From NCBI GenBank assembly GCA_017431185.1, contig JAFRLP010000575.1, positions 1-9,701 of the forward strand: 9,701 nucleotides of DNA, given 5' to 3'. This stretch comes from Victivallales bacterium. GTDB taxonomy: Bacteria; Verrucomicrobiota; Lentisphaeria; Oligosphaerales; Oligosphaeraceae. Both the position numbers and the translations under genes were made by a program. The notes under the pieces were generated by a model. That model was not told the DNA's origin, ran no database searches, and worked only from the letters and a program-made list of their open reading frames with translations. Shown piece after piece: positions 4,348 to 9,701 of this stretch. Each line of letters begins with the position of its first letter. Positions within the stretch are counted from its first letter, which is position 1.

Positions 4348-7247
4348 CGAAAGCATTCATAGAAAAGCAATTTCCCGTCTCCAAGGTCAGCAAGGAAAGT
4401 TACAAGGAACGGAAAGCGGGGGCATCACAGACCTTGACAGGTCTTGGGAAGTGGTGGGGACGGAAGCCGTTGATTCTGGTTCGTGCCGCCATTCTTGGCT
4501 GTCTGATGCCAGCCAGTGACGACGCCGTAAAGGACAATGCCATTTTCCTGAAGATTCTCAGCATGGACGAGGCGGGGTTTGAGCAGCGCAAGAACAAGAA
4601 GCTGCCAGTTGCCACAATCCATGATGTATTGGAGCAACGCTGTTCCCTGTGGGATTCCTGCAAGGACTTTTTCTCCATGGGAGATGAAAAGGTCACCTTT
4701 GCAGAGGATACTCCAACGGAAAAGAAGGCCGAACTTGAGCATCTTGCCTTTTCACTGCTGGGATACGACGAGAAGCAGTCATACTGCATGAGGCCAGAGC
4801 ATCTGGAGAACTTGTCAGAAGAATCATGGGCGGAAATCAACGCGCATCTTGGAACAAAGGCAACATCGCTTTCTGAATTGATAGCAGAACTCTCCATCAG
4901 GCGTTTCGGCCACAATGTCGTCGTTGGTGACTGCTTCAGCGGCGGCGGCTCCATCCCTTTTGAAGCGGCGCGCATGGGTTGTGATGCATACGGCAGCGAT
5001 CTCAATCCCGTCGCCTCGCTCCTGACGTGGGCGGACATCCATCTCTGCGGGGCTTCCGAAGAGGAACTTAAGGAAATCCAGAAGTTCCAGCAGGATGTCT
5101 ATAATGCCGTTGACAAGGAGATAGAAGGACTCGGCATCGAACGCAACGAGAAAGGCGACAAGGCGGTTTCGTATCTGTATTGCGTCGAGGCACGGTGTCC
5201 CGAATGTGGGATGAAAGTGCCGCTGGCGCCATCATGGGTGATTGGCAAGGGGACGAAAACCGTCGCCCAATGGACTGAAAATGGAGACCACTACAATGTC
5301 ACAGTCAAGATGGGAGCGACCGCCGCTGAAATGGCTGCCGCCGAGAAGGGGACAGTGCCTGGCGACATGCTTTGCCCGCACTGCGGCAAATCCACGCCGA
5401 TTTCCGTTCTTCGCCATGATACAGTCGGACCAGACGGCAAGGTCGTCTATGGTCACCGTCTGTGGGGGAAAGACGAGTTCGAGCCTGCTCCAGACGATGT
5501 CTTCCAGGAACGACTGTACGCCGTGAAATACGAGCATACCGAGATGGTGAAGGGCAAGGAGAAGAAGACACGGTATTACCAGACCCCCAGTGAACGTGAC
5601 TTGCAGAATGAGGAGAAAGTCCGTTCCATCGTCCGTGAAAACTTTTCTAAATGGCAGCAGGAAGGTCTTGTACCCTCTATGGAAATAGAAACGGGTTATA
5701 ATACTGATCAATTAATTCGCGAGCGTGGCTGGAAATACTGGCATCAGTTGTTCAATCCACGGCAGTTGATAAACCATTCATTATTGATAAAATATATTTT
5801 GATTAATGCAAAAAATACAAGTCAATATGTTTCTGGATGTTTATGCTTACACAAATGTTTAGACGTTAATGCAAAATTGTGTCGTCATAGAAATGATGAT
5901 ACTCATCCTAATGCTAATACATTTTATAATCAAGCTCTTAATACATTTGATAATTATGCTGTTAGATCTTGGTTTATGACTAAGGAACCATACATTTTAT
6001 CTTTACCAATAGAAAAAATACAAACGGATTCAAAATGTCTGCTTTTGGATGCCCGCGATATTGACACGACTTGTGATTTTTGGATAACCGACCCGCCCTA
6101 CAAGGATGCTGTAAACTACCACGAGTTGTCGGAGTTCTTCCTTGCTTGGGACAAGACACTGATAAAAGAGGCATTCCCTGAATGGTATGCGGACAGCAAG
6201 CGTGTTCTGGCAGTCCGCGGCGACGAGCATTTCAGCCAGACGATGATTGACATCTATGCGAACCTGACCAAGCACACCAGTGACGACGGAATGCACGTGG
6301 TGATGTTCACCCATTCAGACCCTGCGGTCTGGGCGCAGTTGGCGTTGATTATGTGGAAGGCTGGTTTGACTGTCACCGCGGCTTGGAACATCGCGACGGA
6401 GACGGACGCCTCTGGTCTCAAGGACGGCAACTATGTCAAGGGAACTGTCCTGCTGGTGCTGCGCAAGCAGACCAATGAGGACGAGGCCTTTTTGGACGAA
6501 CTGGCATCGGACATCAGGCGTGAGGTCAGGCAGCAGATTGAATCCATGCAGAAACTGGATGACAAGGAGGACCCGAACTTCTCCGACCCAGACTACGTGC
6601 TGGCCGCCTACGCCGCGTCGCTGAAGGTGCTCACGGGCTACAAGTCCATCGGCGAGATTGAACTCAATCACGAACTGAACCTCGCCATCAACTCGCCCGA
6701 TAAGTCGGAGGTCGTCAAGCTGATTGAACGCGCCAAGAAGATTGCATACGACTTCATCATTCCGCCAGAGTTCGACAGTTACCTCTGGAAGGAACTTGCT
6801 CCTGCCGAACGTTTCTACTTGAAGGGGTTGGAGGCGGAGAAGCACGGCAACTACCAGATAAGCACCTATCAGGAATACGCCAGAGGCTTCGGATTGACAT
6901 CCTACAGCCCGTTGATGGCAAACGAAAGGGCCAATACCGCAAGGCTGAAGACGCCCAGCGAGTTCGCCATGCGCCAAATCAACGACGTGCCCAATTTCGA
7001 GAATGGCTTGCTGCGCCTGGCGCTGGAGGCGATTCACATCAGCATCAAGGAGGACGAGCAGCCTGACAAGGGGCTCTGGAACATCAAGAACACGCTTCAG
7101 GAGAAATACTGGAACTCCAGGGACATGCTGAAGCAATTGCTTGCATTCTTGAAGGAGACCTCCGCCATTGCCACGATGAGCCATTGGCATCAGGCCGCCC
7201 AGATGGCTGAGCACCTTTATGTATTGATTGACAACGACCATATCTGA
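4344..7247 (+). CDS. DUF1156 anti-phage-associated adenine-specific DNA methyltransferase
   Basis: A 967-residue methylase of the COG1743 type (adenine-specific, containing a zinc ribbon). Residues 8-60 are the DUF1156 segment, with GLGKWWGRKP and a following RAAILGCLMP stretch. The SAM-binding motif is GDCFSGGGSIPFEAARMG (195-212), and the following SDLNP gives the acidic residue of motif II. A split zinc ribbon has CPEC at C285/C288 and CPHC at C344/C347. The catalytic motif IV is DPPY (583-586), expected for N6-adenine or N4-cytosine methylation. The order SAM motif, long insertion, DPPY resembles alpha-class adenine methylases, whose target recognition lies in that insertion. The C-terminal third is helical with no motif I recognise. 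The start has AAGGAG at 4333-4338, five bases upstream, and overlaps the previous stop (ATGA). A strikingly AT-rich block at 5761-6042 interrupts the otherwise even composition without breaking the frame. Host-DNA marking is the likely role; target sequence is unknown. Confidence 0.93.
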   Translation: MTKAFIEKQFPVSKVSKESYKERKAGASQTLTGLGKWWGRKPLILVRAAILGCLMPASDDAVKDNAIFLKILSMDEAGFEQRKNKKLPVATIHDVLEQRCSLWDSCKDFFSMGDEKVTFAEDTPTEKKAELEHLAFSLLGYDEKQSYCMRPEHLENLSEESWAEINAHLGTKATSLSELIAELSIRRFGHNVVVGDCFSGGGSIPFEAARMGCDAYGSDLNPVASLLTWADIHLCGASEEELKEIQKFQQDVYNAVDKEIEGLGIERNEKGDKAVSYLYCVEARCPECGMKVPLAPSWVIGKGTKTVAQWTENGDHYNVTVKMGATAAEMAAAEKGTVPGDMLCPHCGKSTPISVLRHDTVGPDGKVVYGHRLWGKDEFEPAPDDVFQERLYAVKYEHTEMVKGKEKKTRYYQTPSERDLQNEEKVRSIVRENFSKWQQEGLVPSMEIETGYNTDQLIRERGWKYWHQLFNPRQLINHSLLIKYILINAKNTSQYVSGCLCLHKCLDVNAKLCRHRNDDTHPNANTFYNQALNTFDNYAVRSWFMTKEPYILSLPIEKIQTDSKCLLLDARDIDTTCDFWITDPPYKDAVNYHELSEFFLAWDKTLIKEAFPEWYADSKRVLAVRGDEHFSQTMIDIYANLTKHTSDDGMHVVMFTHSDPAVWAQLALIMWKAGLTVTAAWNIATETDASGLKDGNYVKGTVLLVLRKQTNEDEAFLDELASDIRREVRQQIESMQKLDDKEDPNFSDPDYVLAAYAASLKVLTGYKSIGEIELNHELNLAINSPDKSEVVKLIERAKKIAYDFIIPPEFDSYLWKELAPAERFYLKGLEAEKHGNYQISTYQEYARGFGLTSYSPLMANERANTARLKTPSEFAMRQINDVPNFENGLLRLALEAIHISIKEDEQPDKGLWNIKNTLQEKYWNSRDMLKQLLAFLKETSAIATMSHWHQAAQMAEHLYVLIDNDHI
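5761..6042 (+). other. AT-rich mosaic block inside the methyltransferase gene
   Basis: By hand count, 65 of 240 bases in 5761-6000 are G or C (27%), against 33 of 60 in 5401-5460 and 29 of 60 in 6121-6180. Codon choice changes with it. TTA leucine appears six times and Asn, Tyr, Asp and His are almost always NNT, whereas the flanks favour NNC and CTG. The reading frame is intact (about residues 473-566). The block still carries sequence that looks family-conserved, for example NTFYNQALNTFDNYAVRSW (525-543). It therefore looks like replacement by a homologous AT-rich allele rather than insertion of unrelated DNA. Milder AT enrichment may extend left to about 5640. Confidence 0.75.
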
Positions 7248-7255
7248 GTCCTATC

Positions 7256-9701
7256 ATGCTGAACCATTTTTCCTCACGCAAGACAAACCTCGGACGGCAG
7301 TTCCTCTGCGAACGCCTGAAGAATGCGGTATCCTACGACCGCATCGCAGGATACTTCTGCTCCTCGGTCCTTGAGATTGCAGGGGAGGCCATGGAAAAGA
7401 TGGACGGCAAAATCCGCATCGTCTGCAACAGCGGTCTTGCTCCTGAAGACGTGAAGGTGGCGGGTTTGGCGGACAACAAGCTCAAGCAGGAATGGGGCTG
7501 TTTCAAGCCTGAGGAGAAGTTCACCGCCGAATGGCAGTGCAGATGTCTGCAACGTCTATATGAACTGCTCTCCTCCAAGAAGATGGAAATACGGGTCCTG
7601 CCTGACAACGTTTTGGGTTTGATGCACGGAAAGGCAGGCGTGATTTCATACGCGGACGGGAGCAGGACCTCCTTTGTCGGCAGCATGAACGAAACCGCCA
7701 GTGCGCTGGCCTCCAACTACGAGATTGTCTGGGAGGACAGCGACAAGGCGTCCGCTGATTGGGTGCAGGAGGAGTTCGATTATTTCTGGAATCATTCTTC
7801 GGCGGTGCCGTTGAGCCAGTTCGTGATAGATGACTTCCAGAGGATTGCCAATCGCCATCCGATAGATTTGGCTGCATGGAGAAAGAAAACGAACGACGCC
7901 GAGGTTCTTCCCGCCTTGGCGGCAGAAGAGCCTGTGTATAGGCAGGAGTTTGGGCTGTGGGCACACCAGAAGTATTTTGTCATGCGGGCATTCAATGAAC
8001 ACAAGACAAAGGGCGGTGCGCGTCTGCTTTTGGCCGACATGGTAGGGCTTGGGAAGACATTGCAGCTTGCCATGACCGCGAAATTGATTGCTCTTTATGG
8101 CGACAAACCGATTCTCATCATCGTTCCAAAGACATTGCTTGAACAGTGGCAGGATGAACTGAAGACGAAACTTGACATGCCGACGGCCATCTGGACAGGC
8201 CGATGCTGGCGTGATGAAAATGGCTTCGACTATGCCAGCGAAAGCATTAAGGGCATCCTGAAATGCCCTCGAAAGGTCGGCATAATTTCGCAAGGGTTGA
8301 TTTCCGCAAGGAGCGAGGCTGCTGAACTTCTGAAGACTCGGAAATTTGAGTGTGTCATTCTGGATGAGGCGCATCGCGCCAGAAGAAGGAATCTGAATGA
8401 AGATGGCAATACACACGCCCAACCAAATAATCTGCTGAGTTTTATGAACGAAATCTCATCTCAAACGCATAGTCTCTTGCTGGCGACGGCGACACCAGTA
8501 CAGATGAAGCCCATCGAGGCGTTTGATTTGCTGAACATTCTGGGCTTGCCTGATTCTGCCGAAAAGGTGCTTGGCGATAATTTCAGCAGATGGAGAACTG
8601 AACCTCAGACGGGCTTGGATTATGTAGCGGGAACCTTAGAGCCTCCGACATCGGATGCCGAAATGTGGTCGATTATGCGCAATCCATTCCCCAAACGCTC
8701 GGACAGGAATCAGGATATTTCCATTATTCGAGACAGGATGGAAATAGACGATGAGACAGTTGTACTGCGGCAGGATGCTTTTGAAAAACAGAGACCCCCG
8801 ATTAAGGACAGAATCCGTAACTTGTATGAGGATGGTTTTATCCAGCATTTTAACCCGTATGTCCGTTGCATTGTCCGCAGGACACGCGACTTTCTGGAAA
8901 ACACCATAAACAAAGAGACTGGATTGCCATATCTCACGAAAATCAATGTGAAATTGTTTGGCGAAGGCAACGCCGAGGCTTTATTACTGACAGGATATAT
9001 GGCGCGAGCTTATAATGTCGCACAGGAGTTTTGCGAAATGCTTTCCAGGCGTGTCAGGGGCGGTGGATTTATCTCGACGCTGCTTTTGAGACGAATTGGC
9101 AGCACGATGATTGCGGGCGAGAACACGGCAAAGAAAATGTTGAACTGGGTGGCTGGCGGCAATGCCCCCGATGGCAATGGTAAATATGAAGTCAATTTTG
9201 AGGAAGATGACTTCGATGATGAGGAAAGAGAAGAAGCCAATGGCGGCGTTCGTGATTTGACCGCAGAAGAACAGGAAAAAATAAAGTTATTGATAGATTT
9301 GCTGAATGCCAACCGCGACACGGATCCAAAGTATAATCGGCTCAAGGCTATTCTCCAAAATGGCGTTGAGCGGGAAGGAGGATGGCTTGACAAGGGATGC
9401 ATTCTTTTCACGCAGTACTTTGACAGTGCCCAGTATGTCGCGGAACTCCTGAGCAAGGATTTAAACCAGATTCCAATTGGCTTGTATGCCGGCGGAGACA
9501 AGAGCGGCATTTACCGCGACGGCGTTTTCACGAAGCAAACGAAAGACTCCATCAAGGATATGGTGAAGAACTACTCGTTGCGTATTCTGGTGGGCACGGA
9601 TGCGGCAAGCGAAGGCCTTAACCTTCAGATGCTTTCTACTCTCATCAACATCGACCTGCCCTGGAATCCAACGCGTCTTGAACAGCGCAAAGGGCGTATC
9701 C
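7256..9701 (+). CDS. Phospholipase D-like nuclease / SNF2-type helicase fusion, anti-phage (3' truncated by window edge)
   Basis: The frame is open from ATG 7256 to the window end, giving 815 residues without a stop. The N-terminal domain (about 1-190) is phospholipase D-like: HGK (124-126), D134 and GSMNE (142-146) form a single HKD-type site, so activity would need a dimer. A superfamily 2 helicase follows, with motif I DMVGLGKT (261-268), motif II DEAH (370-373), motif III TATP (411-414), motif V GTDAASEGLN (780-789) and the start of motif VI (RLEQRKGRI, 807-815). The layout is SNF2/HepA-like. An acidic insert (EEDDFDDEEREE, 649-660) lies between the two RecA-like lobes. The start follows the methylase stop by 8 bases with no clear ribosome-binding site, so coupling is likely. 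The family's fused nuclease and translocase suggest it is the effector acting on foreign DNA. The true C-terminus lies outside the window. Confidence 0.93.
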   Translation, partial: MLNHFSSRKTNLGRQFLCERLKNAVSYDRIAGYFCSSVLEIAGEAMEKMDGKIRIVCNSGLAPEDVKVAGLADNKLKQEWGCFKPEEKFTAEWQCRCLQRLYELLSSKKMEIRVLPDNVLGLMHGKAGVISYADGSRTSFVGSMNETASALASNYEIVWEDSDKASADWVQEEFDYFWNHSSAVPLSQFVIDDFQRIANRHPIDLAAWRKKTNDAEVLPALAAEEPVYRQEFGLWAHQKYFVMRAFNEHKTKGGARLLLADMVGLGKTLQLAMTAKLIALYGDKPILIIVPKTLLEQWQDELKTKLDMPTAIWTGRCWRDENGFDYASESIKGILKCPRKVGIISQGLISARSEAAELLKTRKFECVILDEAHRARRRNLNEDGNTHAQPNNLLSFMNEISSQTHSLLLATATPVQMKPIEAFDLLNILGLPDSAEKVLGDNFSRWRTEPQTGLDYVAGTLEPPTSDAEMWSIMRNPFPKRSDRNQDISIIRDRMEIDDETVVLRQDAFEKQRPPIKDRIRNLYEDGFIQHFNPYVRCIVRRTRDFLENTINKETGLPYLTKINVKLFGEGNAEALLLTGYMARAYNVAQEFCEMLSRRVRGGGFISTLLLRRIGSTMIAGENTAKKMLNWVAGGNAPDGNGKYEVNFEEDDFDDEEREEANGGVRDLTAEEQEKIKLLIDLLNANRDTDPKYNRLKAILQNGVEREGGWLDKGCILFTQYFDSAQYVAELLSKDLNQIPIGLYAGGDKSGIYRDGVFTKQTKDSIKDMVKNYSLRILVGTDAASEGLNLQMLSTLINIDLPWNPTRLEQRKGRI

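Larger units (their letters stand above)
584..9701 (+). other. Putative anti-phage operon: DUF499 - DUF3780 - DUF1156 methylase - PLD/helicase
   Basis: Four same-strand genes are packed with spacings of -4, -4 and +8 bases, implying a single transcript and translational coupling. Each product belongs to a family known to cluster in defence islands, and the four together form a recognised anti-phage-associated set. Host modification by the methylase and attack by the PLD-helicase would parallel restriction-modification and DISARM logic. The operon may continue beyond 9701, where further members such as a HerA-type ATPase would be looked for. Co-transcription and defence function are inferred from layout and families. 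Confidence 0.8.

Noticed and set aside
6315..7241. A 308-codon open frame on the minus strand
   Set aside because: It is antisense to the C-terminal third of the methylase. It has no recognisable motif and follows the third-position bias of the real gene.
1..9701. tRNA, rRNA or insertion-sequence features
   Set aside because: No cloverleaf-like sequence, rRNA segment, transposase or target-site duplication was seen on reading both strands.

Overview
The window is most simply read as a piece of a bacterial defence island. The tail of an unrecognised gene is followed by a 481-base gene-free stretch and then by four tightly packed same-strand genes, the last cut by the window edge. In order these are a DUF499-type AAA+-like ATPase, a small DUF3780 protein, a DUF1156-type adenine-specific DNA methyltransferase with a zinc ribbon, and a phospholipase D-like nuclease fused to an SNF2-type helicase. 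This set is known as an anti-phage-associated cluster. It resembles DISARM in combining a methylase, a SWI2/SNF2 helicase and a PLD nuclease, but it is a different assembly. It may already be catalogued under a DISARM-related name that I cannot verify here.

The organism is bacterial, since the genes have Shine-Dalgarno-like sequences (AGAGGA before gene 1, AAGGAG before gene 3) and ATGA stop/start overlaps. Base composition is close to 50% GC. The sequence does not fix a lineage; the recognisable ribosome-binding sites argue mildly against Bacteroidetes. No transposase, integrase, tRNA, rRNA or CRISPR array is visible.

Layout: 1-102 is the last 33 codons of an unknown gene. 103-583 holds a plausible sigma70-type promoter (176-204), a perfect tandem octamer at the predicted transcription start (209-224), a long concentric palindrome (333-450) with an intrinsic-terminator-like hairpin at its core (385-410), and a second possible hairpin plus T-run (458-470). 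The operon mRNA would therefore carry a leader of roughly 370 nt that looks built for premature termination or other RNA-level control. 584-3712, 3709-4347 and 4344-7247 are the first three genes, joined by two 4-base ATGA overlaps. 7256-9701 is the fourth, starting 8 bases after the third stops.

How they may work together (inference): the methylase would mark host DNA, the DUF499 ATPase and DUF3780 protein would supply energy-dependent recognition or assembly, and the PLD-helicase would translocate on and attack unmarked invading DNA. The two most unusual observations are the structured leader and a sharply AT-rich block (about 27% GC over 5761-6000) inside the methylase gene. That block lies between the SAM-binding and catalytic motifs, where alpha-type adenine methyltransferases carry target recognition, and suggests intragenic recombination.
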